Shown one piece after another: positions 14,501-28,019 of a stretch of DNA of 64,000 nt. A program made the position numbers and the translations under genes. The DNA comes from Chionis minor (lineage: Eukaryota; Chordata; Aves; Charadriiformes; Chionididae), in contig VZSF01010146.1 of NCBI GenBank assembly GCA_013398295.1, positions 124,974 to 188,973 on the forward strand, in the 5' to 3' direction. Position 1 is the first letter of the stretch. Each line of letters starts with the position of its first letter. The notes under the pieces were generated by a model. The model searched no databases. It had not been told where the DNA came from and was given only the letters and a program-made list of their open reading frames with translations.

Positions 14501-15604
14501 GTCATCACATTTAAAAACACATTAATATTACTAATTTGTTAATTTAGCTCATTTTCGAGTAAGAATGGGTCAAACCAACTTGATCTGCTGTTTACCAAAA
14601 CCACAGAGCTCGTTAATAGTGCTAGTAAACAATTATGAAAGCAGGGTGAAAGCCAGCCTACCAGGTGGAAACGTAGAAGCGTGACAGGAAGACAGGAAGA
14701 GTCCGAAGGGCTGCGTGTTTCTCAAGGATGAGTTTTCACGACACTGGCCTACAGCCCACATCAAAGTTAACACAACGACCTTTATTTGATAATTTAAAAT
14801 TAAAGTTTAGTTGAGAATCTGGAGAATTTAAAAACCTTCTGAACGTGAAGACTGGTGAAGAAAAGCTTCCTCCCACAGCTCTGCCAACTCTTCTCATTCA
14901 GACCTGTAATATTCAGCTTGAGCTCCTAAGCCCATGACCTCTTTAAAGCAAAGCCACTGCGCTAGGCTTTCCTCTAAAGGGACTCAGCTGAGAACAGACA
15001 ACTCTCTTCACAAACTACAGCATGTCTGAAGCGAGGTTACAAGCACATGCGTTAACCACCATCTCACTGGCCTCCATCGTCCTTTCCCTACCATCCCCAC
15101 TTTAAAGAGCGTTTTCCTAATGTGTTGTCTGGAAGGCAAAATATTTAATGCTAATATATTCAGTAATAGTATGCAGGAGGTTCCTAGGTTCAACAATCCA
15201 TTGCTTGCCTTATCTGACAAAAGCATTTTGACTGTTTAATAGTAACAACAGCAAAAAAATAATCCACATTTTAAGTCCCTGGGAGAAGATATTTGTTTTA
15301 ATTAGGAAGCTGTTGATTAATTTAACCCTGTGTAAGCACCATACTTAGCTATCATTAAACTGAAAAACACCTAAGAGTAATTAAAATAGCATCTATTTAA
15401 GAACTTTCTTCTGAAAGCTTTTAAGAACTTGTATTCACCGTTTTCTGTCACAAAAATGCATGCTTCCTTCATCAAACAACTGGAATATCAGAACAGTTAC
15501 CCTGCATGGGAAAGGTGTTTCTGCCTCCTTTCTGGGATGCATTGAAATGTGCTTAAATTACTCTTTAGAGAACCTGATGTGGACCACCACTCTCCAGCAC
15601 AACT
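5511..15604. other. Non-coding intronic DNA, no gene seen
   Basis: Unique-looking AT-rich sequence with one pyrimidine tract at 6491-6534 and a small tandem duplication (AAACCAGGAGT twice) near 7303-7326. The reading frames, up to 140 codons at 11083-11505 minus, lack recognisable domains and overlap frames on the other strand. Confidence 0.5.
6491..6534 (+). repeat. Polypyrimidine tract (C-run then T/C run)
   Basis: About 44 nt of almost pure C and T on the plus strand: a C-rich block followed by T runs broken by single C bases. It has low complexity and is likely length-polymorphic. Confidence 0.8.
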
Positions 15605-15700
15605 CCTGAAGTTCTGTCCCAAACCTATTAGGTCTCTTAATGACTTGAGAAACTCACTGTACCTTGGCTTGTCTGTTTATAAAACTGGCAGGGCATTTTT
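15605..15700 (+). repeat. MIR-like ancient SINE remnant
   Basis: Contains TGACTTGAGAAACTCACTGT followed by ACCTTGGCTTGTCTGTTTAT and AAAACTGG. This aligns with the MIR part that reads tgaccttgggcaagtcact...cctcagtttcctcatctgtaaaatgg, in plus orientation. Confidence 0.5.
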
Positions 15701-18700
15701 TTAATTGCGTTCTCACCTCATGCACTTGTCGGTTTATTTTGGGGAATAAAATTTGTTTCAAACCTTGAATTACACAGATTACAACGAAAGATTTCTTAGA
15801 GTGTTAGCTGACTTGCTGTAAAACAAAGAATCCTCTGGTTTCTTAGAGTACTTCATGATGTGCAATGGCTAAGAAATCTATGCATCAATAAAACTTTAAA
15901 ATTGTCATTATACTAGTGACTATATCTCTTGAGGATGGAATTATGAAAAGCACCGTTGTTTTCATATGTACAACAAGTTGTATTTCAGCTGGCTGCAAAA
16001 TGTGACTAGCTAAAACGGAGGTCCATCCCTTCTACTCTGAATACTTCCTTACTTCTCAAGGAGTCAATTAAGCCAATGAAACCATTCACAGAACAAGGAT
16101 ATTGGAATTCAGCTTCTAAATCAGCCTGCTAACTGGTTAAATTGTGCTTACTTAGGAAATGCTTAGAAAGCAATTCCAAGTTACAGCATAAATAGAGCAA
16201 AAGCTCCACAGCCAAACAAAAATCTTGGACTGCTCCAGCAATAAGGGGAAGTTAAATCCCAGTTTCACTCTAGTTTTTAAGGAGAGATTTGTACTTTATT
16301 ATAGCTGCATTATATAGAAAATGGAGTGCTTCCCCTATCTTTCCCCAAAATAAAGCTGTATTAGTCATAGTACAAATTCTTCATTTAACAAGATCTTTAA
16401 TCTTGCAGAAATTAGAAGCACAGCACCTCCAGCTTCTAATTCATTACTTATTAGTCTCTTAGAAGGAGGCCAAATTACTTTTGAAGGACAAAAGTTGGAT
16501 ATGCTTTTAACTCGCAAATAAAGACGACATTTCTTGTACTTATTTAGAACAAAACCTAGCAGAAAAGGCCTTTGAGAGCAGAGCAGTTCTGGAAACAGCT
16601 TGGCACTAGCCTAAGTAGTAAGAAAAGGTGAGAGGAATGTGAACCAAACTACAGGTGCTAGGAGAAAAAACACTTAATGCTATACATGTTAAATGGGTCT
16701 GCAAAGGCCTTTGAGAACCATGTACTATAGAATTAAGGGGCCTCAAAGCTTCCCGCTGAGATATCTCAAATTTCACTACTGTAAGAACTTGCCATTACAT
16801 AACACAACCAGACCCCAGCATCACTTCCCAGTGCATCCTGGTGCTGACTGCATGTCACGATCTAGACTTTACTAGGGAAACAATGGCATTTGAAACCAAT
16901 ACTCAAGGGCAGCCTTAAGCTTTTTAGCTACCAGGAACTACAAGATGTTAAGTGGTTCTACAATTTCTTCTCCAGGACTACAACGTAACATCCCCCAAAG
17001 GCTCCTGGCATTGCATGGGAAAGAGTGTGCGGGGGTTCAGCACTGTGAGGACAGCAGGGTATGCTCACCCTGGTATGGGAAGCACCTGGTGAGGTGCAGA
17101 ACCCACTTGGGAATAAACTAGTTCATTAAATCTACAAATCTCAAAAGGTACAGGAAGATTCTAAGCAGCTTCATGGAAGGTAAGAGCTTTCAGAGAGAAA
17201 AGAGAGCTATGACAATGAAGTATGCATACACACTGCTGTATGTGACTACAAATACATGCATCTGTTCAGGGGAAGTCTCAAAAATAACAGACTGCTTAGA
17301 AAAGTTGTAACGTTTAGGGGCTAGAGATGACTGCCCAGTCTCAAAACACCTCATGGACAATAAGCATCTATCATCAAACTGTCAGTTCAGAACACTGTGG
17401 ATTATGCGGTTGTGGGTCACCAGTTGTCCACAAGAACAGCTGGGGAACTTGGATCAAGTTGCCTTCACTGTATTAAAATACTGCAGTTACAGGCTAGTTT
17501 TCTCTGCAGGTGCGATACAGAAGAATACAAAGCCACGTTCTTCAAAGTTACCTCCAGCCTTGTGTGAAGGGTAGTTGTGCCGTATCAGAAGCACATTAGA
17601 AACTCTCCTGGAGTCACTGTTCAACCTAATGATTCCTTGGAGACACCAAGTTATGCCATCCATAGACTGGCAGACAGTAAAAGGGAAGGAAGGGTACATA
17701 GTAGAGGGACTCAAGGATGATGGTCTGCACAAAGGCCAACAATAGAGAAGCCTTGCCAGTGAATAACATGCTTCCCCATCTTCCTTCCCTCCCTCTTCAT
17801 CATTAGCCCTTTCCATGGGTAGCTTATCATTGAGCCTTTTTACATAGATACAATTACCAAGTTAAATCAAAACAGGATGGTAACGGAAATCTGTGGAATC
17901 CTTGTAAATGCAGTATGACAGCTTACATTTTATGACATAAACTAATTAAAACATGCTTATTTTGTTTCTAGAACAGCATTTGAACTGAATGAAATAAAAT
18001 ATTTCATGGACTTCAACAGGGAGATAATGGGAAACAATCTATCACATTGCCAACCTCGAGAAACACCGTGTGTATCCACCAACACAGACAAAACCCCAGG
18101 CATACACACAGCTGGGGGGTGTGTGTGTGCAAAACTACAAATTTGTTCACTCATGAGAAACCTCTCCAGTCATCACTTGATGGCCTGAGAAAACTGTAAA
18201 AAGCCAGGGACTAAAGACACGCTGCATTTTCACAGGAAAGCCCATCAAAACTGGAGAGGCCGTTCTAAAGGTTCCAATTTGTTTGTGACTCTTGGAGGCG
18301 ATTTCTCCTTGAGTCTTGGTTCTGTACATTAGATCTCAGCAAAGAGGTTTCCAAGAGCACATCACTTCAAGCATGCAAAACAAACCCTTTTTATATGTGG
18401 CAAAATAAAAGCATGAGAGACCTGAAAAACAATATTAACATTTTTAATCATTTCTGTTTTTCAAAAACCTGATTTATATCTCATATCATATTAAGGCAAT
18501 AACTTGTTGGCCAAAACTGGAGCAGAATTTCTTTTTATTAGAGATTTTTAATAAGGAAGAGGAAGACTCATATGTAGAACAGAATAAGGTAACAAAATTT
18601 TATAAAAGTGTATATTTACTAAATTATATCGATATAGTCCCATTAGCAGGCAAAGTAGTAATTTTTTGTTGTTTCATAATGCCATAACCATCCGATAAAG

Positions 18701-20189
18701 ATCCCAGTTTTGTACACAATCTATTTCAGTTTCTCCATATGGTTTAAATGTAAGGCAAAAGGTCAAAACGCAACCTTAAATATTTAAACTGGTCAGTGAC
18801 AGTCATACTGTCAATGAATTATCTCAAGTTTACTGTTAAATAGGGATAGCCTTTGAGGTAACCTCAAGTACATGTCATGGCTTTCTAATGAGTTATTAAG
18901 TTATTAAGCTATGAAATATTTCTGAATTTTAAGCAAGACTAAGGAGTAGAACCCAAGTAAAACAAATTAAAAGGATAATAATTATGCAACATCTTGAGAT
19001 GTACCAGACAGTCACACTATGCATATATCAAAAAATACATTAATAAACTGAACATATTAATAAAAAGCTAAGACTGGCCCTTCAAGACCTCAACACTAAT
19101 TGGAAAGGATTTAGACAGCACATCTTGAATAACTTCCATTAACAGTTTTGGTAAGTCGCTTTTCAACTATCTAAAACTGGAATAACTTATTCTTAAACTA
19201 TACAGTTCATCTCCTGTATTATCATTTGTGAAAGATCAGTGAAACATCATTAGACAGTTTGAGTAATGAAGCAATTGTCTAATTGCCCCGACTTGAATCT
19301 TATTTCTGATGAACTTAAATGATTAACCATGAACTGGTTTCTAGATTTTAAGCACCACAGTTCAATTAAAGGCCAATGATTATCATCATCCCTGAGATAA
19401 TTTGAACTCTGCAGAATTCTTTCAAAAAGGGTGATGCTTAAGCAGATTTTATTTTTAGCGAAGAGGCAAGCTTCAGAGCCAAGAGGTAGCTGTTATGCCA
19501 CCGTACCTAGAAGGGTAGGAAGCCCACGCAACCCTTCAGGAACTTTGTGATCTGCTGCGGTACCATCCTGCAGAACAAAGAGAGACTCTTGCAGCAGGGA
19601 CAACTACTGGGCCTCCCATTTGGCAGCTGACAAGTTGCTTCTGGGTCTTTCAAGTAACAGCCACTTATCCAAAGTCCTTTTACAAAAGCGCGAGGACATA
19701 CATGCACATCTAGAGCCCACACATCAGGAAGCCAGACAGCTGTTAACAGAAGGACTTCGCACAGGCAAAACTCCTGCTGAGCTGGGAGACAGACTCCTGA
19801 CCCACAGCCTGACAGCGATGCCCAGGGACATCTCATGTCAGGGTTTACCCAAAAAACTACGTGAGGATCAGGGCCAGGCCATGGTAACAGTTAATGCAAA
19901 GCCTAGGACATCCACTCTTCTAATCAGTCCCAGACTGTACTACCTGGTCTAGATGAATTTCTGGGGTTCCATGATACTTGCACTCCCTGGGATTTTCATC
20001 TACTGCCAGCTTGGAGATAGAGAATCTCCTTCTCAGCCTTCTGCTCCATTTTATTTTCTGCTCCTCTCCTCCGAGCAGAGCACACGACATTTTGGGCCTG
20101 TACCTGCCAACTACACAAAGGGTGGCTGCAGCTCAGAAGGCACCTTCCAAGGAGAGAGATGAAGGACACTCTAGATCAACCTCACCAAT
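15701..20189. other. Non-coding intronic DNA with an AT-rich, homeodomain-site-rich stretch
   Basis: No gene recognised. From about 18420 to 19450 the sequence is rich in ATTA/TAAT motifs and carries no clear repeat, a texture often seen in conserved non-coding elements. The region near 19600-20190 is less AT-rich and may be old repeat. Confidence 0.45.
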
Positions 20190-20335
20190 TATATCTCTCA
20201 CTGCAGGAGGGAGACCAGGAGACCCTAAAACTGCTGTTCCACCTGAGCATTTAGCCATTGGGCCACTCTGGAATGGGTCTCCCATAGCTCTCCTGTTGGA
20301 AGGGTTCCGATTTGAACAAAAAAGCCTACCTTGCA
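20190..20335 (+). repeat. Possible ancient amniote SINE-type repeat remnant
   Basis: Phrases GGAGACCAGGAGACCC, TTTAGCCATTGGGCCACTCT, GGAATGGGTCTCCCATAG and CTCTCCTGTTGGAAGGGTTC resemble a widespread old repeat of turtles and crocodilians, which in my memory reads ...ccactgggctat...gggatgggtctccc...tctctcctgttgaagctgttcc. The family name is uncertain. The 168-codon plus frame at 19978-20484 runs through this segment and is therefore not a credible gene. Confidence 0.4.
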
Positions 20336-23300
20336 TGTGCCATGAGAGTAGCCAGGAGGCTACAGTTAGTTGCTCTTATGTTCTGCGATGGCATAAACTG
20401 AGCACACTGAATTTGGGAACCCTTGGAGCGCAGCATTTTCTGAGACTTAGGAAACTTGCAGTCCAGACACTGATCCGAACATAAAAAAACTGAATACTGG
20501 AGCTGGATTTTCCGTAACTCATGGAAGTGTCTTATCCAGCGCATTATGTACTTCTGGGGGCACAGAGAAGGGGGTGAGGGAAAGGAAGAAAGCATGCACA
20601 TCGTTCTGAAAACGCAAACGTTTTTCAGGAGGGAAAACTGTTTACCTCCAATGATTGATGGATTGTATCAACAATAAACTGTAGTCAAACGGTAAGTAAC
20701 CAGTGTTCTTTTAAATCAATGATTTATGATAATCAAGGCTATTCATTATATCTTTTTGTAACACGTATAAATGGAGCGGGCTTAACTGTATTCTGCAAAA
20801 TATGATACCCTCAAATAAGTTTTTGGAAACGAGTATCTACCAAGTTCAGCTGTTTGCTTTTATCTGTAGCTACCAGAACTTAACCCAGTCATACAAAATA
20901 TCCAGACTATGAGAAACGAATAACACCCTTAGGAATGGCACAGTTGCTAAAATCTGGCTAATATCATTCTTCAGATAAACTTCTGAGTGCTTTTTTCAAA
21001 GCTGCAATGCCCTCTTTATAGAACTGGCAAGAAACAACAAGAGTCTCAGACCAACTGTGAGTATCTGAGAACACCTCATGTCAATTCAGGAGATGCAGAT
21101 AAGGAGAACACTTTGTCACCAGGACAGAGAGAGACAGGACACCGTGTTTCCAGAAAATGCTTGGTAAAGAGAAAGCGCCTGCGTATGGGATAGCGAGGGT
21201 GGAAGACAACAGCACCTTGTTATGATGGCACTGCAGCGGGTCAGGAGTTTTGCCATAGGGCACATTCAGACCTTTGTATTTGTTCGTAAGCAACAGCCCT
21301 GTCATGCCAATAGCAGAAATCTCCCTTGGTTTGATGAAATCTACATTAAGGCGCAGCATCACAGATTCAGCTCTTCCCTTTAACCCCCCTGCAACCCAAA
21401 GCGTATTACAAATCTGCTACAGGAATCATTTCATCCAACATAGATACACAGAAGTCTCCAGGGTGGAAAGCGGCAGCTGTTCAACACATTCACTCATAGA
21501 AACATTGCTCACCATCACTATTTGTTTTGCTATTGTTACAGAGTTATGTTAGCAGTGAAAACGTCCGAAATATTTGTTTGCTTTTCAGAAACAATCCTGT
21601 AACGGCACATTTTTTGCTGCAAATAATGCTTTGTAAACTGCGGATTAATGAGTAAAACAAGTGGTTAAAAATACCTTTTAAATATCGTTCCTTTCTCTCC
21701 TCATTTTATAGCTCGAGCCATGTGTCTCTCTTTAACATGTGATTTGCAATGTAATACTCCATGAGCTTCCATATCTGTCTTGTGTAATAGTTTCAAATAA
21801 AATTTGGCTCTCTGTATATCTTAACCTTGGGAACAGGACTCTTAAAATCCTAGAGGCCAAATACCAATATCCCTATAGGATTATCATGCACATCTGCATT
21901 TCTGGAAAGATGATATTTTTAAGGGAAAAAGCTTTCAATTAAACATTCCTCCAGAAACCATTGCTTTGCCCAGCTCTTTTTTGTTGCTTTCCTGTTAAGG
22001 GGCACACCATCGGGCAAACCTTTGCCATGCTACAATTTCATCTGGTAGGTGCCCTAAGAACCAATATTTGTAATAAGTTTTATTTTTTGTTTAAACCTCC
22101 TTCAGATTTCTAGAGTTGAGGTATAGCTGCCCTGAAAGAGCCTGTGTTATAGCAAGAGCACTGAGGAACTCCCTCATATCCCCACCTGAGATTCCATCTT
22201 ACCCTGTCATTTGCAGGCAGAAAGTTGCTAGTGTGGTGAACGAAGCTGCAAATTTAGTCAGTCTTTTATATTTTTGCTTTCAGGCAAAGCTTTTAAGGTA
22301 CTGGGTATCAGACACTGCAGATTCAGATGTAGGAGTGTTTCCACTTTAACCTTCTGCTTATGGTTCATTACCCAAAGTTTCTTGAAAGCTGCACTTTTGA
22401 GGAGGAAATTTCTCATTTTTGGTTTTGGCTGGGTGATCTTCTGCTTGCTTGGCACTTTTCTTCGTTTGTTTGGGGTGTTTTTATATTTGAACAAATGCAG
22501 TTCAGCCATTTGACCAAGCAAAACGTTAAACATGCATATTTCCCTTAAATATACTGTGATTTTTTAGTTGATTTTTGAAGCCGAAATGGCAAAGGGGTTA
22601 ACAGCTAAAATCCAGAATGAAAACTGAGAATTCTTACTAAGAATAAGGGGCTGGGCTTGTCTTGGAGAGAAAATATTCTGGTTTGAACAAGACACATGAG
22701 CCCAAGCAAATCGAGTACTGACCACATGCAGTAGATTTTTTTGTTTGTGTTTTTGCTGAACTAAGAAAGGATGCACCCAAGGGAGAGATTAACAAACTGA
22801 GGCTACTCAGTTCACAGTGTTTGTTGTCCAAGTCACAGAGCAACAAAGAAAAAATGCCAGGAAGTCCAAATATTCTAAAACCTATTGATTTTAAGTTTTT
22901 TCATGCTTCATGAGCCTGGAAAAAGATACGCTGTGAGACTGAAAGACCAGGAATATTGAAAATACAGATTCAGATGTGTGTACCATTTATTAAACACCAA
23001 CCTTCCCCAGCATTTCCTTTTTTTCCCCTGCTTTTTAAAAAACTAAGAGCATAACTTTGAAAGGGAAATACTCTAAAACTCAACATGCTTAGCTTTCTTA
23101 TCCTACCAGACTCACATAAACTATTTTTTTTAATAGGTATTAACCTATTTTTTCCCCTCAAGATCAAGATTACCGACTGTGGCTTTGTGATGTCAGTAAT
23201 TAGCACAAGAAATCATTGTTCTGCTCCAGTGAGATGTTATGCCAGTACGTATTACTGAGTCCTACATTGGACATAAAAAACAACAACAAAACCAAACCCA

Positions 23301-24828
23301 ACTGTTCAAAAGTATTCAGCATTAGCCCAATTTTACACCCAGTGAAGTCAGAGGTAATTTAAAGGAAAACCAATGATAATAGAAAAAAAATCCAACCATG
23401 ACATTCCCTTGTACCATATCATAATGAGGCAGAAGTAGGCTGAACAAAAAATTTAGTGATCGAGGTTCAAATATTCTTATTCTCTTATAAAAGTCAGTTG
23501 GTGTGAAATACCAGTGCTTCCATTTGTATTTCCACTTCCAGAGATAAGCAGACTACTGATCACTGAGGGCAGACTGCACAACATCTCTAAGAGTCACCTC
23601 CCTAACAGTACTGAGAACAGTAGTGGTTTTGCTGTCCTACTGTGAGGGCACTCCAGAGAGATTACACAACAGCTGAAATATTCTTGTGACATGGAACTGG
23701 GCCCTGGAGTAAGTATTTACTCCTTCTAATTTCACGTATTTAAGATGGTTGATGCAGCGTACTTCAGTGTTAGAAAGAAGGACGGCTTTCTCATTCTAGT
23801 GTGTGATTAAAATAGAAGGAAAGTTCATATGGAAAGCCTGCAGTGTCACACGTATGAATACGTAGACCCATGAGGTAACGGCAACGTCTCATCCAGAATC
23901 CCAATATATTTAAGATATTAATGAAAAAACCAGCTACAGAAATCTGCAAAACCTAGGTATAAAGACTACGGTACACTTAGAAGACCCATGGCTCACTACA
24001 AACAACTGTGTAATGAATCAGAAAAAAAAATACAAAGATAATCTCATTCCTCAGCTTTTAGACAGTTGCAAAGCACATGAGCCTTTTTACTTGAGTTGCA
24101 GCTAGGAAAAAGTCATTTAAAAAAGAATTGTAAAAGAAATGCCTTGCATGCAAAAGATGGAGTCCAGTGTAATTTCATTTGCAATTCTCCTAAGCATGGG
24201 GAGTAAATGAAACGCAGATCTGTAAATTCAAGGTCATTACAATGCTACAAAGTCCAAGGCACTCAAATCACCTTCAGATGTTGCTGCTGTTAAAATTAAT
24301 AATAACAGGAGCACAGTTGCTGATGTTAGGATACCAGACTCAGAAGTCTAGTCTATGAAAAAGGTTTGCCACTAAACAGTATAACTATTTTGGCAGGAGC
24401 ACCTACTGGAGTTGCTACTTACAGCAGGAAAAAAGTGCTTTTGTTGTTAGGGCTCTTACCTTCCCCAAGCAAAATAGAATACACTGGCCAAAGCTTTTTT
24501 TTTTTTTCTTCCTGGTACAACCATCTCTATACTAGGGCTTTTGCCAATACACACATGCAGCCAAAAATCACACCTCCGACTGACATTACTATACTGGCAA
24601 GCGTTTCTAGCACTGGCCTTAAAGCAGTTATTTGTTCAATCACTGCTTTCCACAATCACCCTTCACCCTAAAAATACTGTATTTCTACACAGGTAGAAAG
24701 CTAGGGGAAAAAAAGATAAATCTATCAGCTGAGGTCTTGTTCAGTTGTTTCTTATACAGGGCAAGGAATTTTCTTTTGCCTTCACAAAAGTTGAATTCTC
24801 CCCCTTACAAAAACAGAATAAAACATTC

Positions 24829-24840
24829 GGGGGGGGGGGG
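24829..24840 (+). repeat. G12 homopolymer
   Basis: Twelve consecutive G bases. Length is prone to sequencing error and polymorphism. Confidence 0.95.
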
Positions 24841-27800
24841 AAGCACGAATCTTTAACCCCACAGCAGAACAAATAAACAAAAGTTCAGGTCAGCCCTTGC
24901 TCATCTTGCAACAGGGGCAGAAAGACAGAGAAAGAACAGAATTCTCTCAATACTAATGACTGCTCTTGCCATTCTCTACATACCAAAGTGAATACAGCCC
25001 GTCAGCTTTAAAAGTGCTATTTCTGTTCCTATTGCTGCGTCTGCCTTCCCAGCTAAGGCAGATTCTTCCACAAACAGTTGAGCAATTTTCACTCTCAAAA
25101 CTCACACAGAAAATAGTACTTTCTAGCGGACACAATTAGTCCAAAACCAGGGGATGAGAGGACAGAGGAAGGAGGAAAGAAATGCTTTTTCACAAAACCT
25201 CAGGCTGCCCTTCATGAGAGGAAGAGGATTTTCATGTGACTTGTCTTGGTCTGAGATTACAAAGAACAACTATATGTTTTGAAGCACATTTGTTTTCAAT
25301 AGTTGCAATATTTCTTGCAAAAAAAAAAAGAAAAATTATCAAAACAATGGCTTTAAACATCGTATGGGAAAACGGAGCCTAAAGTGTTTCATTTTACTTC
25401 TAAAGCAGCAGTGCATTATTTTCTTAATATCCTCCACCTCTCCAAGCCATTTCCTGTGGTTTGTCCTGAAATTTACCCTCATCAGCCTAAACAGTAGTGT
25501 CAACTATGCGTGAAGAATCAACTTGCTTTTGGACTGAAAACAACTGTATCCTTTTAAAATGCCATGACTGCAGCATCACCAGAGAAGCCAAAACCTGTGG
25601 ATCTAGAGACAGAACTTGCTTCTCCTTCTTCAGGTTGGTATTTTTCCCAAAAGCTAAGGGTCAAACAAGTAATTTTGGGAAACACCATATTATTTCTGCC
25701 TGAGCTGCTTCTGTTCTGCACACGTTCAAACAGTAAGTAGAGACTTAAAGATATACAGTGGATTTGGCCTGGTATTAAATTAAACAAAATTTTCCCTTGG
25801 AAACTGTCTAGCGAAGCCCGCACAAATTAGTTGTAACTGCACCTGGATGTGGAATACTGTAAGTTTTAGGGAAATTTCCATGTCATACACTGGTTTAATG
25901 GGCTACTGGCACATGTAGCCTGCAAAACTCAGATGTGGATACAGATTCCAAAGTTCAGAAACACCCACGTTTAGGGTTTTGGTTTGAGTTCCTCTCTGGT
26001 AAAAGCCTCCTCACTTTGGAGCACATAACGGTACTTTACAAATACAGAGCTCTGCGATGACTCTTTACAGGTTGGAAAAACCCAGACCTTTCATTGTGCA
26101 AGTGACTCCTAAGATTACCAAAGGAAAGTAAGCCCCACAGCCAGCCCCTCTGACGCAAGGAGAGTGACATCCGGATGCGTTTGGAGTATCAACACCTCCA
26201 ATCCAGCTCCACGCTGCCAGGAGCTTTTTCCTGTTTGGATTCAAATGTAAAGACACCTGGGATCAAACGCAAATGATCTCTTTTGATTGCATCCGCGCTG
26301 ACGTAAGGTAAGGACTGCTTGACAGCACCCAGAGGAGCTGGTGCACGCAGCCGGCCGGTACTCCGGGCGACTCAGGTTCCCCCCACACCCTTTCTTCAGC
26401 CCTGGGTTTCTCTCAAGTACTTGCTGCCAGCTGCACCGAACTACATGCAGAAGAACAATATGCAATAAACAGACACCATTAGAGAAGTTATTTTTCTTAT
26501 TACAGAAAAGTTGAGAACTTTCACAATATCTTGAAACAGTGCTCAGAAATCACCTCTTCAGCTTGGCATCCGTTCCCTCTTTAGGAACAAAACAACCCCA
26601 GCAATTACAGGAAAAAGCCAAACTGACATAACTAAACCAAGAAAGCCTTTTATCTATTCACCTTGCAAGGTTTTGTTTGGTTGTGTTTTTTTCTTTTCTC
26701 TTTTTCTTTTTTTTTTAAACTCCTTCTTAAAGGCTTGGAAAAAAGCATCAGGTGCTCTGCACACAGAACATTTATGACCTTGTTCAACTTCTTCAATATA
26801 TTTCTTACTAATGCTTGCTGTATTAATGGACTCAGCCCAAGAAGTAGTAATATTGAGCTTTTAAATTGCTTTACACAATTAAATGCTAATGCTTCAATCA
26901 TTAACAATAATGCTGAATACCACGCTTTGGAGCACAATGTAAGCAATGTATTAAAAACAAATGCTTCACCAGGTTCCTACCTTTCAGTTTTTATAAGTAG
27001 TTCAGAATAAGAAGCCTAAAAATAAATAGCATTTATTGTCACTGGAGAAAGTGCTACAGTAAAGAACAGCAAACAATTGCTAGCCACAATTACAACCTCC
27101 ACCCCTCCAGCCTTCACAGAGCCTTTGCTGTTGCTGTCTATGTAAGCGGAGCAGACCTGTCTGCTTCAGGGTGAGAGTTTTCTTGGAAATGTTTACTATA
27201 ATGAGAGAATTTTCTGTTCTTGTTCTTTTAATCACAACACTGTCCAGTTCTGAGACCTGAACTGATGATACAAAAAAAAAATAATAAATCCAGATGACAT
27301 TTCAAGGAACTTAATAATCAGATGCCTCATCGCACTGCCTGGGAGTGTGTTTCACATTATATTAAAATTATTGGCACCCAGTCACGTTATGGCAAAAGTA
27401 GCTGACACCATGCTTGGTTACAGCCACAACAGTAGTTATTTGGCAAGTGATGTGAAAGAGGACAAAGTGCTATTGTGAGCTTACACCAAGCTTTTACACA
27501 TTATGTTTCTCATTCATAAAGAGGAAGGAAGAAAAGAAAGGCCGCCTTTTTTTCCAGGATAACCACATTGTGATTCTAAGTGAAGGTGTTTGTCAAAAGA
27601 AGTTAAACCTATGTCAGACTGACATGCGATGAAAACCACAAAAGAGGATGCAGAGGAAGCACAAGACTCCCGTAAGAAATGCAACTCAAGCTTTGGGAAG
27701 GTAAGATGGGGCAAGCCAAAAAAAGAGAATGGCAAAGAACTCTTCGAAAGCAAACTGGCCCTTTGTCCCCCAAAGGAGCAGCAGATCCCAGCTGCAACTT

Positions 27801-28004
27801 TCTGGAAGGCGGCAAGAGTGGCCCACACTCTGAAGAAGACCAGGTGTGCTCCCAAGGGACTGTCTGTCACAGGTTGGCTGCTCTTGAAAGTCATGTCTCC
27901 GTGAGTGTGGCAAGGAGACAGAGGCCTTTATGTCTGCTTTCTTTGTGCATTCACCCACATTACAGAGGGAAGGCTTTTACCTTTGGCTAAAATACTTGCA
28001 TCTC

Positions 28005-28019
28005 TTTTTTTTTTTTTTT
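28005..28019 (+). repeat. T15 homopolymer followed by polypyrimidine and CAG
   Basis: Fifteen T bases, then CCTTCTTCCTTCCTCCAG on the plus strand. It resembles a strong 3' splice site but lies opposite to VTI1A transcription, and no matching exon or donor is recognised. Confidence 0.9.

Noticed and set aside
19978..20484. Longest open frame in the window (168 codons, plus)
   Set aside because: No recognisable domain, overlaps another plus frame and two minus frames, and crosses a segment that looks like an old repeat. An ORF this long is not surprising in 64 kb.
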